Of a stretch of 64,000 nt of DNA, positions 42,699-51,368 are shown piece after piece; position 1 is the stretch's first letter; the number at the start of each line of letters is the position of its first letter. This DNA is from Corynebacterium halotolerans (GTDB taxonomy: Bacteria; Actinomycetota; Actinomycetes; Mycobacteriales; Mycobacteriaceae): positions 186,001 to 250,000 of the forward strand of contig NZ_JVMD01000020.1 of the NCBI RefSeq assembly GCF_001056295.1. The letters are read 5' to 3'. Made by a program: the position numbers and the translations under genes. The notes under the pieces are model-generated. The model did no database searches, was not told the DNA's origin, and saw only the letters and a program-made list of their open reading frames with translations.

Positions 42699-44381
42699 CT
42701 AGTCGTCGCTCGCGACGGCGATGCCGTGCAGCTCGAGCACTTCCCGGGCGAACGGCGCCGCGGCCGCCCGGTCCTCGGCGATCATGCCGATGCGCGTGCG
42801 CCGGTCGAGGATGTCGCCGACGGTCAGCGCCCCTTCGTGGGTCACGGCGTACTCGAATTCGGCGCGGGTGACGTCGAATCCGGCGACGCGCCCGAGCGGG
42901 TCGGACACCGTGGCGGCGGCGACGACCTTCGGCGCCTCGTGCCCGAAGCGGGCGACGAGGGACTGCGGAAGCGCGGCCAGCTCGGCGTGCGACACGCCCC
43001 GGCTGCCCGGGTGTCGGGGGGCGCCGACCAGCGGCATTTCCTGCGTCGCGCACTCGCCGGCGCGCATGCCCCGGTCGTCGAGCACGAAGTCGACGGCCTC
43101 CTCCGCCATCAGGCGGTATTCGGTGAACTTGCCGCCGACGATGGAGATCAGCCCGTCGGCCGACTTCACCGTGGCATGCCGGCGCGACAGGTCGGCGGTC
43201 TTCGGCGCGTCCTCGCCGTCGGCGGGGCCGGCGCCCTCGGGCACGAGCAGCGGGCGCAGGCCGGTGAAGGCGCCGCGCACGTCGTCGCGGGTGACCTTGA
43301 CGCCCAGCGCGCGGTTGATGTTCTCCAGCAGGAAGTCCACGTCGCTGTCCGGCGTCGGGGGGACGTCGGGGATCTCGCCGGGGGTGTCCTCGTCGGTCAG
43401 GCCCAGGTACACGCGACCGAGCTGGGCCGGGAGGATGAACAGGTAGCGACTGATCGACCCGGGCAGCGGCACGGTCAGCGCGCCGGTCGGGTTGCCGAAC
43501 TTCTCGGCGTCGAACACCAGGTGGGTGCCGCGCGACGGGCGGACGCGGATGCCCCCGTCGAGCGTCCCGGCCCACACGCCGGTGGCGTTGACCACGGCGC
43601 GGGCGGGCAGGTGGAAGCTGTCGCCGGTGAGCTCGTCGACGAGCGTCGCGCCGTCGCCGGTGGCGTCGACCGCGGAGCAGTGGGTGATCACGCGGGCGCC
43701 CTTTTCGGCGGCGGTGCGCGCGATGGCGGTGACCACGCGGGCATCGTCGATCATCTGGCCGTCGTAGTTCACCCACGCGCCGTGCAGGCCGTCGCGCAGG
43801 GCGGCGGGCACCATGCGCAGGGTCTTGTCGCGGTTGAGGTAGCGCGAGCGCGGCAGGATCGTCGACGGGGTGCGGGCGGACAGGCGCAGCATGTCGCCGG
43901 CGATGTAACCCATGCGCACGGCGGCCTTCTGGATCAGGTTGGTGTCGTCGGCAAGCGGCGTGACCTGCGGCAGGGCGCGCACCAGGTGCGGTGCGATGTG
44001 CCGCATCAGGCGGCCGCGCTCGACGGCGGAGTGGTAGGCGATGCCGATCTCGAGCTTGGTCAGGTAGCGCAGGCCGCCGTGGGCCAGCTTGGAGGACCAG
44101 CGCGAGGTGCCGAATCCGAGGTCGTGCTTTTCGACGAGCACGACGTCCAGCCCGCGGGTCACGGCATCGAGTGCGACGCCGACGCCGGTGATGCCGCCGC
44201 CGATGATGAGCAGGTCGACCGGCCGGGCGCCATCGGAGTCGGCCGCGGAGGCTCCCGCAGCTCCGGCGGCGCCGCCCCGCTTTTTCAGTTCGTCGAGCCA
44301 GGCGCGGCGGCGGGCCGCGTCGAGCGCGGTGGGGTCGTTCGGGGAGGTCGGTGCGGATGAGTTGCCGTTGGTGGTGTTCAT
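42699..44381 (-). CDS. glpD: Aerobic glycerol-3-phosphate dehydrogenase
   Basis: This 560-residue FAD-dependent, membrane-associated enzyme oxidises sn-glycerol 3-phosphate to dihydroxyacetone phosphate and feeds electrons to quinone. The FAD motif is DLLIIGGGITGVGVALDAVTRGLDVVLVEKHDLGFGTSRWSSKLAHGG. Also present are TPSTILPRSRYLNRDKTLRMVP, INATGVWAG-like AVVNATGVWAG, and SIVGGKFTEYRLMAEEAVD. The N-terminal 50 residues are an Ala-rich extension. It is divergent from the AGPS-like FAD oxidase gene, with 301 bp between them containing two palindromes. Confidence 0.95.
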   Translation of the reverse strand: MNTTNGNSSAPTSPNDPTALDAARRRAWLDELKKRGGAAGAAGASAADSDGARPVDLLIIGGGITGVGVALDAVTRGLDVVLVEKHDLGFGTSRWSSKLAHGGLRYLTKLEIGIAYHSAVERGRLMRHIAPHLVRALPQVTPLADDTNLIQKAAVRMGYIAGDMLRLSARTPSTILPRSRYLNRDKTLRMVPAALRDGLHGAWVNYDGQMIDDARVVTAIARTAAEKGARVITHCSAVDATGDGATLVDELTGDSFHLPARAVVNATGVWAGTLDGGIRVRPSRGTHLVFDAEKFGNPTGALTVPLPGSISRYLFILPAQLGRVYLGLTDEDTPGEIPDVPPTPDSDVDFLLENINRALGVKVTRDDVRGAFTGLRPLLVPEGAGPADGEDAPKTADLSRRHATVKSADGLISIVGGKFTEYRLMAEEAVDFVLDDRGMRAGECATQEMPLVGAPRHPGSRGVSHAELAALPQSLVARFGHEAPKVVAAATVSDPLGRVAGFDVTRAEFEYAVTHEGALTVGDILDRRTRIGMIAEDRAAAAPFAREVLELHGIAVASDD

Positions 44382-44512
44382 CGACTCAAGTGTCCCTTCT
44401 CCGAGTCGGGGAGGCCGTTCCGCGGGGGATGCCCGCGGGGCAAACGCTCGGCTGCGTCCGCGCGATCGGTGCGCGCCGACCTCGATGATGACTCCAGATT
44501 GACCCGAGCATT

Positions 44513-44531
44513 ACAGTTTGTCAATAACTGT
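44513..44531. promoter_or_regulatory. Inverted repeat in glpD/FAD-oxidase divergent promoter
   Basis: ACAGTT-TGTCAAT-AACTGT is a perfect 6-bp inverted repeat with a 7-bp spacer, 132 bp upstream of the glpD start. It is in an A+T-rich patch and may bind a GlpR/DeoR- or GntR-type regulator. Confidence 0.45.
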
Positions 44532-44652
44532 CACGCTCCAAAAATCACCCCCGCCTACCCCGCGCCGCCTGGCCAGCCCTACCGGCGCCTGCGATCATGA
44601 TTCCGACCGTCACCCCCGACGGACACCCCTGAACGAAAGTTCCCCTGGTTTC

Positions 44653-44672
44653 CACTTTGGGCCAAAGTGTAA
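44653..44672. promoter_or_regulatory. Palindromic promoter element, site 1 (CACTTTG family)
   Basis: CACTTTGG-G-CCAAAGTG is a perfect 17-bp palindrome immediately followed by TAAC, 13 bp before the ATG of the FAD oxidase. The same architecture (CACATTG-TGC-CAATGTG-TAAC) occurs upstream of the DUF5692 gene at 59048. TAACAT could serve as the -10 box, making the site a promoter-overlapping operator. Confidence 0.7.
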
Positions 44673-44682
44673 CATCCGGGGC

Positions 44683-46335
44683 ATGGACGGTCACGAACAC
44701 ACCGGAGTCCCCCTTCCGCCGATGGAGTTCAACCTCTGGGGCACGCCCGGGGAGGCCAAACCGCTCTCCCACGGCGTGCACAAGTTGCTCGACGGCGTAT
44801 TCAACGTCGACAAGCCCCTGCCGCGCATCCCCGAGGAACACATCCTCATCCGCGAATCCATGCTCGGCACCGGCGACCTCGAGGCGCTGGCCGCGATCGT
44901 CGGCGCCGACCGCGTGAGCGGCGACAAGGGCCAAAAGCTGGGCCGCGCCCGCGGCAAGTCCTACCCCGACCTGATCGGCTGGCGCCTCGGCGGCACGCAC
45001 GACGTCCCCGACGCCGTCGTCGCCCCCGCCACCGACGAAGAAGTCCTGGAGATCCTGCGGTGGGCCACCCGCGAGCGCGTCGCGGTGGTGCCCTTCGGCG
45101 GCGGCACGACCGTCGTCGGCGGCGTCGCCCCGGAACGCGGCGGCGCCCGCGCGGTGATAAGCCTGGATCTCGCGCTTTTCGACGAGCTCAGCGACGTCGA
45201 CGCCGAATCCGGCCTGGCCACCCTCGGCGCGGGCCTCACCGGCCCCGCCGCGGAGCTGCTGCTGGCCGAGCACGGCCTGCAGATCGGCCACTACCCGCAG
45301 TCCTTCCCCTACGCCACCATCGGCGGCTACGCGGCGACGCGCTCGTCGGGCCAGTCGTCGGCGGGCTACGGCCGGTTCGACGAGATGGTGCGCTCCTTCA
45401 CCATCGTCACGCCGTCTGGGATCCTCGAGGTCGGCGACGCTTCGCCGGCTTCCGCGGCGGGCCCGGACCTGCGCGAGCTCTTCCTGGGTTCGGAGGGTGC
45501 GTTCGGCATCATCACCCGCGTGCGCCTGCGCGTGCACCCGGTCCCCGAGGTCAAGCGCTACGAGGCGTTCTCCTTCCGCACCTTCGAGGAGGGCGTCGCC
45601 GGCCTGCGGGCCGTGGAGCAGGCGGGCGCCGGACCGACGGTGATCCGCCTGTCCGACGAAATCGAATCCAGCGTGAACCTCACGTCCGGCGATTCCATCG
45701 GCGATGCGTCGAAGGCGCCGGAGGGCTGCCTGTGCCTGACAATGTACGAGGGCACCGAGGAGCACACGGCGTCGCGCCACGCGGAGACGCGGGCGCTGCT
45801 CATCGCCGCCGGCGGCACGTCGGCCGGCGAGGGCCCGGTGCGCTCCTGGGAGCAGGGCCGCTTCGGCGCGCCGGTGCTCCGCGACGGCCTACTGGACAAC
45901 GGCGCCATCTGCGAAACCCTGGAAACCGCCACCGATTGGTCGAACGTGCCGCGCCTGAAGAAGGCCGTCACCCGCGCGCTGTCCGACACGCTGCGCGAGT
46001 CCGGCACGATGGCGCTGGTCATGTGCCATGTCTCGCACGTCTACCGCGAGGGCTGCTCGCTGTACTTCACGGTCATCGCCGCCCAGAGCCACGACCCGGA
46101 GGCCCAGTGGTGGGCCGCGAAGAACGCGGCCTGCCGGGCGATCGTCGAGTCGGGCGGCACCATCACGCACCACCACTCGATCGGCATCGACCATGCCCCG
46201 TACCTCCGCGACGAGATCGGCGACCTGGGCGTCGCGGTGCTGCGCGCGGTGAAGAAGGAACTCGACCCCGCCGGGGTCATGAACCCCGGCAAGCTGCTCA
46301 CCATCGACGCCCCGGAGGCCCCCGATGAACACTGA
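44683..46335 (+). CDS. FAD-linked oxidase, alkyldihydroxyacetonephosphate-synthase-like
   Basis: This 550-residue VAO/GlcD-type flavoprotein resembles alkyl-DHAP synthase. The FAD-binding part has DVPDAVVAPATDEEVLEILRWATRERVAVVPFGGGTTVVGGVAP, GHYPQSFPYATIGGYAATRSSGQSSAGYGRFDEMV and LGSEGAFGIITRVRLRVHPVPE. The cap domain follows, with YREGCSLYFTV and THHHSIGIDHAPYL; the His cluster matches the AGPS active-site HHH motif. In bacteria such proteins may make ether lipids or act as other flavin dehydrogenases. It overlaps the lipid-kinase gene by 11 bp and is divergent from glpD. The ATG at 44683 fits the family N-terminus. Confidence 0.88.
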   Translation: MDGHEHTGVPLPPMEFNLWGTPGEAKPLSHGVHKLLDGVFNVDKPLPRIPEEHILIRESMLGTGDLEALAAIVGADRVSGDKGQKLGRARGKSYPDLIGWRLGGTHDVPDAVVAPATDEEVLEILRWATRERVAVVPFGGGTTVVGGVAPERGGARAVISLDLALFDELSDVDAESGLATLGAGLTGPAAELLLAEHGLQIGHYPQSFPYATIGGYAATRSSGQSSAGYGRFDEMVRSFTIVTPSGILEVGDASPASAAGPDLRELFLGSEGAFGIITRVRLRVHPVPEVKRYEAFSFRTFEEGVAGLRAVEQAGAGPTVIRLSDEIESSVNLTSGDSIGDASKAPEGCLCLTMYEGTEEHTASRHAETRALLIAAGGTSAGEGPVRSWEQGRFGAPVLRDGLLDNGAICETLETATDWSNVPRLKKAVTRALSDTLRESGTMALVMCHVSHVYREGCSLYFTVIAAQSHDPEAQWWAAKNAACRAIVESGGTITHHHSIGIDHAPYLRDEIGDLGVAVLRAVKKELDPAGVMNPGKLLTIDAPEAPDEH

Positions 46336-47323
46336 CGGACCGGGTGCCGGCGACGCCGGCATGACCGCCGAGAACGAAACCGGGCCGGCGCACGGCCCCC
46401 ACCCCGAGACGTACCGCGAGGGCAAGCTCGACGTCCGCCGCGTTGCGTTGATCAGCAACCCGAAGGCCGGCAAGGGCCGCACCGGCGACAAGCTGGCGAA
46501 GGCCCGCAATCGCCTGGCGGAGCTCGGCGTCGACGTCGTGCACATGCAGGGCTCCAGCCCGCAGGCGTCGCGCGAGCTGGCCGCCGAGGCCGTCGCCGAC
46601 GACGCGATCGACGTCATCGCCTGCTGCGGCGGCGATGGCCTGGTGTCGCTGGTGCTGCAGGAGCAGGCGATGTCCGGCAAGCCCATCGGCATCATCCCCA
46701 CCGGCACGGGCAACGACCACGCCCGCGAGCACGGCATCCCGCTGGATCCGGAGCGGGCGGCGGAGACCATCGCGGTCGGCCGTTTCCGCACCACGGACCT
46801 GGGCCTGATGAAGGGCCCCGGCTTCGAGGACCATTGGTTCGGCACCATCGCCATGGCCGGCTTCGATTCGCTGGTCACCGAGCGGACGAACCAGATTTCC
46901 TGGCCGACGGGCAAGTCGCGGTACGTGGCGGCCATCGCCATCGAGTTCGCCAAGTTCCATTCGCTGCCGGCCCGGCTGGTCATCGAGCGGGATCTGGTGC
47001 TCGACGAGAACCTGACCATGGTCGCCATCGGCAACACCCGGACGTACGGCGGCGGCATGAAGGTCTGCCCCACCGCCGATCCGACGGACGGGATGCTCAA
47101 CGTGACGGTGCTCAAGCGCCTGTCGCGGCGCCGTGCGGCGATGAAGTTCCCCAAGATCTTCACCGGCGATTTCCTCAACGAGGAGGGCGTGTCCACCTTC
47201 CGGGCGTCGCACATTTCGCTGCGCATGGACGGCGTGACCGCCTTCGCCGACGGCGATCCGGTCGGCCCGGCGGATTTCACCGTCGAATGCGTGCCGGGCG
47301 CCGGCTGCTACATCGTTCCCTGA
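46325..47323 (+). CDS. Diacylglycerol/sphingosine-kinase-family lipid kinase
   Basis: This 332-residue DAGK-catalytic-domain protein has a 35-residue polar N-terminus and then RRVALISNPKAGKGRTGDKLAKARNRL. The nucleotide-binding CCGGDGLVSLVLQE (GGDG) and GIIPTGTGNDHAREHGIPLDP (PxGTxND) motifs are clear. The C-terminal domain contains MVAIGNTRTYGGGMKVCPTADPTDGMLNVTVLK. It likely phosphorylates diacylglycerol or another lipid. Its start overlaps the FAD-oxidase stop by 11 bp, so the two are translationally coupled. Confidence 0.93.
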   Translation: MNTDGPGAGDAGMTAENETGPAHGPHPETYREGKLDVRRVALISNPKAGKGRTGDKLAKARNRLAELGVDVVHMQGSSPQASRELAAEAVADDAIDVIACCGGDGLVSLVLQEQAMSGKPIGIIPTGTGNDHAREHGIPLDPERAAETIAVGRFRTTDLGLMKGPGFEDHWFGTIAMAGFDSLVTERTNQISWPTGKSRYVAAIAIEFAKFHSLPARLVIERDLVLDENLTMVAIGNTRTYGGGMKVCPTADPTDGMLNVTVLKRLSRRRAAMKFPKIFTGDFLNEEGVSTFRASHISLRMDGVTAFADGDPVGPADFTVECVPGAGCYIVP

Positions 47324-47329
47324 GGTGAA

Positions 47330-47374
47330 ACGCGGGCGTCGCAAAGCAAGTGGTGTGCTTTGCGACGCCCGCGT
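47330..47374. terminator. Bidirectional hairpin terminator
   Basis: ACGCGGGCGTCGCAAAGCA (47330-47348) pairs perfectly with 47356-47374 around AGTGGTG. It lies between convergent genes. Confidence 0.8.
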
Positions 47375-47389
47375 CGTGCGTGCGATGGC

Positions 47390-48289
47390 CTAGAAGGTGA
47401 CCACGGCGTCGTTGGGTTTGAGCACGTCGAAGAAGTGCGCCGCATCCGGCTCGGACAGGTGGATGCAGCCGTGCGAATCCTGCGTCAGGTCGCCCTGGTG
47501 GAACGCGACGCCGGTGGAGGTGAAGTACACCGAGAACGGCATCGGCTCGTTGTCGAAGACGTAGCTGATTTCGTCGCGGACCTTGCGCTGGACGGTGAAT
47601 TCGCCGCGCGGGCTCTCGTAGCCCGGCATGCCGGTGGTGGTGGGCACGGGGCCGCGGGTGATGCGGCCGTCCTCCTGCAGCCACGCCAGGCGGTTGTCCA
47701 CGTCGACGCACGCGCGGGCATGCGGCGGGCAGTTGTTGTGCACGAGCTTCCCGTCCGGCGTGAGGTTCCACGAGTGGAGCACGCCGTTGACGGCCTCGAT
47801 GACGTCGGCCTCGGTGCGCGGCTGGGTTTCGGCGACGCGGTCGTGGATTTCGACGTTGCGCGGGAACGGCACGGGCACGCCCTGCAGGTGGCGCTGGATC
47901 ATTTCGCCGCGCACGTCGGCGGGCAGCGGCTCCGGCGCGGCCTGGGGAGTCTGGTCGGCGGTGAGCACTTCCTCCGTGTCGCGCGGCATGTCCATCGCGA
48001 TGGCGCCGACCACCCCGAGGACCGCGACCCCGAAGATCGCGGTGACGCCGGCGAGCACGGAGCGCCGCGGCACGGCCGAGGCCACGGGGGCGGGCGCCTG
48101 GCGACGGCGCCGACGCGCCGCCCGATGCGCCGGACGGTCGGGATCGACCTGCACCCGCCACTGCTGCGCGCCGCCGTTGGCCCGGTGGCCGCGGGCACGG
48201 TGCTTCGCCGGACGGCGCTCTTCGGCGCGGCGGCGGGGGCGGCGCGCGTCGTCGATCGGGCGGCGGCGCGGTGCGGGTGAATGGGTCAC
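47390..48289 (-). CDS. L,D-transpeptidase (YkuD family)
   Basis: This 299-residue envelope enzyme has a long, very basic cytoplasmic N-terminus of about 70 residues (RRPRRRAEERRPAKHRARG), one membrane anchor (VLAGVTAIFGVAVLGVVGAIAM), and an extracytoplasmic part with a YkuD domain. The catalytic motif is DSHGCIHLSEP, with the nucleophile Cys near residue 273, preceded by GVAFHQGDL. It makes 3-3 cross-links in peptidoglycan or anchors proteins. The start is a GTG at 48289; a TACATT box ends about 8 nt upstream, so the mRNA may be leaderless. Confidence 0.92.
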   Translation of the reverse strand: MTHSPAPRRRPIDDARRPRRRAEERRPAKHRARGHRANGGAQQWRVQVDPDRPAHRAARRRRRQAPAPVASAVPRRSVLAGVTAIFGVAVLGVVGAIAMDMPRDTEEVLTADQTPQAAPEPLPADVRGEMIQRHLQGVPVPFPRNVEIHDRVAETQPRTEADVIEAVNGVLHSWNLTPDGKLVHNNCPPHARACVDVDNRLAWLQEDGRITRGPVPTTTGMPGYESPRGEFTVQRKVRDEISYVFDNEPMPFSVYFTSTGVAFHQGDLTQDSHGCIHLSEPDAAHFFDVLKPNDAVVTF

Positions 48290-48441
48290 GGTTCCAATGT
48301 ACCGGGTCAGGCCGGGGTTTTACGATCCGCATCGAATTCGCGGGCGAATGGCCGCGTGATCGAACCCGGCGCCCCTCCACGGCGCGCTCGTGCGCACGGG
48401 TGGCTGACTTCCGGCGCGAACGCACCCATACTGGAAGCACC

Positions 48442-49743
48442 ATGAACGCCACTTCCCGTCCCCGCCGCAGCGGCGCGGCCCGACCGAGTCGCCGGGGCCT
48501 CGCCGCCATCCTCGCCGCGATGACGGTCGGCGCCGCCCTCGTCGCGGGCGCCGATCACGCCACCGGCTTCCTCCGCGGCGACACCGGCTTCCTCGGCGCC
48601 GGCCGGATCGACGCCCGCGGCGGCGCCGAACCCGGGGCGGCCGATCCCGACGGGGGCGGCGCGGACGGGAGCGCGGGGCCGTCGTCAAGCGAAAAGCCGG
48701 ACCCCGACCGCCTGACCGTGACTGTCTCGGGCGACCTGCTGTGGCACGAAGAAGTGTGGGCCTCCGGTGAAAACGGCGACGGGACGTGGAATTTCGCGGA
48801 CATGTTCGCCGACGTCAAGCCCATGATCGAGGGCGCCGACATGGCCGTCTGCCACCAGGAAACCGTCTTCGCGCCGCCGGAGGGCCCGTACCTGGGGTAC
48901 CCGGGGTTCCAATCGCCGCCGCAGGTCATCGACGCGATCAAGGACACCGGCTGGGACATGTGCACCACGGCCTCCAACCACTCCGTCGACGCCGGCACCG
49001 AGAGGCTGTTCCGGACGCTGGACACGTTCGACGCGGCGGACATCCTGCATTCCGGCGCGGCGCGCAGCCCGGAGGAGATGGAAGCGCCGCGGATCTTCAC
49101 CGCCGCCAACGGCGCCCGGGTCGCCGTGGTCACCGGCACCTACGGCACCAACGGCATCCCCGTCGAGTACCCGTGGATGCTCGGCGACCTCGACCCGGCG
49201 AATCTGCTCGGCAAGGCCGCGGCGGCGCGGGCGGCGGGCGCGGACATCGTGATGGTGGCCATGCACGCCGGCGAGGAAGCCGTCGTCGAGCCGACGCAGC
49301 AACAGGTTGAGCTTGCGCAGGCGCTCACCGCCTCCCCCGACGTCGACGTCGTCTACGGCCACCACATCCACGCCGTGCAGCCGATCGAGATGGTCAACGG
49401 CAAATGGGTCATCTACGGGCTGGGCAACATGGTCGCGCACCAGTCCGCGGAAACCGTGCTGTCCTACGAGGGAATGACGGTTGAGCTGGAGTTTTCGCGT
49501 GCCGACGGCCGATGGGGCGTGTCCGGCCTGACGTACGTGCCGACGGTCGTGACCCCGTACCGGACGTTCCCCGTGCGAGTCGCGCCGGTGTCGGCGATCC
49601 TCGAACGCCTCGACGCCGACGGTGCGCCCGGGCCGGACGGGCGCGGCTTCCCCGACCGCGCGCGGCTGCAAGAGACGTTGGACCGCACGCGGGCGGCGGT
49701 GTTCAGCCGCGGGCTCGACCCGGCGCTGGTCCGCGAGAGGTAG
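48442..49743 (+). CDS. CapA-family (PGA_cap) secreted protein
   Basis: This 433-residue protein has an N-terminal anchor (RGLAAILAAMTVGAALVAGA) and a polar linker, then a CapA metallophosphatase-like domain from about residue 90. Motifs are VTVSGDLLWHEEV, DMAVCHQETVFAPP, WDMCTTASNHSVDAGTERLFRTLD, IVMVAMHAGEEA and DVVYGHHIHAVQPIEMVNGKWVIYGLGNMVAH. CapA proteins belong to the calcineurin-like fold and are tied to polyglutamate capsule export or other envelope polymers; CapB/C partners are not present here. GGAAG lies about 9 nt before the ATG. It is divergent from the transpeptidase gene. Confidence 0.9.
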   Translation: MNATSRPRRSGAARPSRRGLAAILAAMTVGAALVAGADHATGFLRGDTGFLGAGRIDARGGAEPGAADPDGGGADGSAGPSSSEKPDPDRLTVTVSGDLLWHEEVWASGENGDGTWNFADMFADVKPMIEGADMAVCHQETVFAPPEGPYLGYPGFQSPPQVIDAIKDTGWDMCTTASNHSVDAGTERLFRTLDTFDAADILHSGAARSPEEMEAPRIFTAANGARVAVVTGTYGTNGIPVEYPWMLGDLDPANLLGKAAAARAAGADIVMVAMHAGEEAVVEPTQQQVELAQALTASPDVDVVYGHHIHAVQPIEMVNGKWVIYGLGNMVAHQSAETVLSYEGMTVELEFSRADGRWGVSGLTYVPTVVTPYRTFPVRVAPVSAILERLDADGAPGPDGRGFPDRARLQETLDRTRAAVFSRGLDPALVRER

Positions 49744-49777
49744 CGGGGCGTGAGGGGCGCGGCACAGAGGGCGCGGC

Positions 49778-50110
49778 CTACTGCTTGACCTGGCCGCCCG
49801 CGTTCTGCCAGGCGTTGACGCCGCCGGCGAGCCAGTAGGCGTCGAAACCCTGCTTGCGCAGCACGTTGCAGGCGCGGCGGGCGCGGGGGCCGTGGGCGCA
49901 CACGGCGATGACCGGGTGCTTCTTGTTCAGCTCGCCGCAGCGCGCGGAGATCTGCTGCACCGGGATGTGCGACGACTTCTTCGGCGAGGCCAGGCGGCGT
50001 TCGGCGTCGGTGCGGACGTCGACCAGGCGGGCGCCGTCCTTGCACATCTGCACGGCCTCGGCGCCGCCGATCTTGCCTTCGGAGCCGAAGAGCTTCGCGA
50101 AAAATGACAT
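49778..50110 (-). CDS. Single-domain rhodanese-like sulphurtransferase
   Basis: This 110-residue cytoplasmic rhodanese has the DVRTDAERRLA acidic-Arg motif and the active-site loop VCAHGPRARRACNVLRKQGFDAYWLAGGV, with the persulphide-forming Cys at about residue 68. It transfers sulphane sulphur from persulphides or thiosulphate to thiols. ATG 50110 has GGAGGT 5 nt upstream; longer frames would begin in the operator region. The CsoR/CstR-type operator 41 bp upstream fits persulphide-responsive control. Confidence 0.93.
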   Translation of the reverse strand: MSFFAKLFGSEGKIGGAEAVQMCKDGARLVDVRTDAERRLASPKKSSHIPVQQISARCGELNKKHPVIAVCAHGPRARRACNVLRKQGFDAYWLAGGVNAWQNAGGQVKQ

Positions 50111-50150
50111 GGGGACCTCCGGGGTCGGGTGCATGGGCGAATTCCCGGCA

Positions 50151-50170
50151 CATCATACCCCCTAGGGCAT
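50151..50170. promoter_or_regulatory. CsoR/CstR-type operator upstream of rhodanese gene
   Basis: CATCATACCCCCTAGGGCAT is identical over 20 bp to the site at 32675-32694. The C-run/G-run dyad matches CsoR-family operators; CstR repressors respond to sulphide or persulphides and often control rhodaneses. Confidence 0.72.
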
Positions 50171-50199
50171 GCCATGGGGGGGGTGGGCGTCGCAAAGCT

Positions 50200-51291
50200 T
50201 TACGCGCCGGTTCCGGCCCCCGGTCCCCCATCGCCGTCCGCCGCAGCGCGCACGGCCAGGCGGCGGTAGACCCACGGCGCCGCGAAGAAACAGACTCCCA
50301 TCACCAGCTGCGCGGCCGGGTGCCACAGCCCCGTCAGCGCGCCCAGCGCCACGACCAGCACCGCGCCGGCCGTGTACGGGCGCCAGTGGGCGGCGCGGTC
50401 GATGTGCCGCCGGACCACGCGGCGCCGCCCATCCGGGGCGTACCAGCCGGCGACGCGCGCATGCTCGGCCGCCCACGCCTCGAACTCGGCCTGGCCCAGG
50501 TCCTCCACGACCCGCGCCACGCCGACGTGCCACAGGAAGCGGACCATGAACGCGCTGGCCACGGGCAGCAGGACAAGAGCCATCGCCAGCGAGCCCGCAT
50601 GCAGGCGCGGATCGCCGACCATCTCGTGAACGAAACCCATGCCGGGCAGCGCCAACCACAGCTGAAGCCACACGATCGCCGTCACGCCCGTCGCCGCGAT
50701 GGCCGCCTCCCACCACGGGAAAAGATTGACGATGACCACCTGCAACGCCATCTGCAGCGCCCACGACCCGAAGATCAGCGCGCTGGCGAAGGCCACGGCC
50801 GTCAGGCGGCCGGGATCGCTGTCGAGCGACGCGAGCAGCGCGATGAGGAAGACCGTCGCCGGCCAATGCGCCAGCAACGTGGCGAAACTGATCCAGCCGC
50901 GGCCGGGGTGCGCGGAACCGAAGCGGGCGAAGGCCGGGCGCGGGAAGCCGGCGCGGGGCGTCGGCAAGCGCGGCATGGAGAGGCGCGGCGGCACGAAGTG
51001 CGGGAGGCCGAGGCGCGGGATGCGGAAGTGCGGGAGGCCCGAGCGCGAAATGGCCGGCCACGAAATGCCGAGCCGGTCGAGCTCGGCGCGCAGCCCGCGG
51101 AAATGCCGGAGGGGGCCGCGTTGGTGGCGGTGGTCGTCGCCGTGGGAGTGAGCGTGGGCGTGTCCCTGGCGGTGCCCGTGGCCGCGGGGATGGTCGTCGC
51201 CGTTGACGTTGCGGTAGCGGTGACCATGGCCGTGGACATGGTCGTGGCCGTGGCGGGAAATGCCGACGCTGGTCGGCTGGCGGAGGTCCAC
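50200..51291 (-). CDS. Histidine-rich multi-pass membrane protein of unknown function
   Basis: This 363-residue protein starts at GTG 51291. Residues about 12-60 are densely His-rich (HGHDHVHGHGH, HAHAHSHGDDHRH), suggesting metal binding. Residues about 75-130 repeat a PR-L/F-P-H/R pattern (SGLPHFRIPRLGLPHF, PRLSMPRLPTPRAGF). About six hydrophobic helices follow, with a soluble loop EAWAAEHARVAGWYAPDGRRRVVRRH. No family is recognised. A plausible promoter upstream (TTGGCT, 17 bp, TATTGA on the minus strand) fits the A+T-rich spacer. Role in metal homeostasis is an inference from the His tail only. Confidence 0.68.
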   Translation of the reverse strand: MDLRQPTSVGISRHGHDHVHGHGHRYRNVNGDDHPRGHGHRQGHAHAHSHGDDHRHQRGPLRHFRGLRAELDRLGISWPAISRSGLPHFRIPRLGLPHFVPPRLSMPRLPTPRAGFPRPAFARFGSAHPGRGWISFATLLAHWPATVFLIALLASLDSDPGRLTAVAFASALIFGSWALQMALQVVIVNLFPWWEAAIAATGVTAIVWLQLWLALPGMGFVHEMVGDPRLHAGSLAMALVLLPVASAFMVRFLWHVGVARVVEDLGQAEFEAWAAEHARVAGWYAPDGRRRVVRRHIDRAAHWRPYTAGAVLVVALGALTGLWHPAAQLVMGVCFFAAPWVYRRLAVRAAADGDGGPGAGTGA

Positions 51292-51368
51292 GGCCGTCAG
51301 CGATCACCGGCTAGATCAATATGCACTTGACAAACATTAGCCAAACGTCCGCTCGATTCATGGGAAAA

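Noticed and set aside
42673..43776. Long ORF ending at 42403 that runs antisense-frame through glpD
   Set aside because: Only its last 89 residues lie outside glpD and look protein-like. The rest is a frame-shadow of glpD on the same strand.
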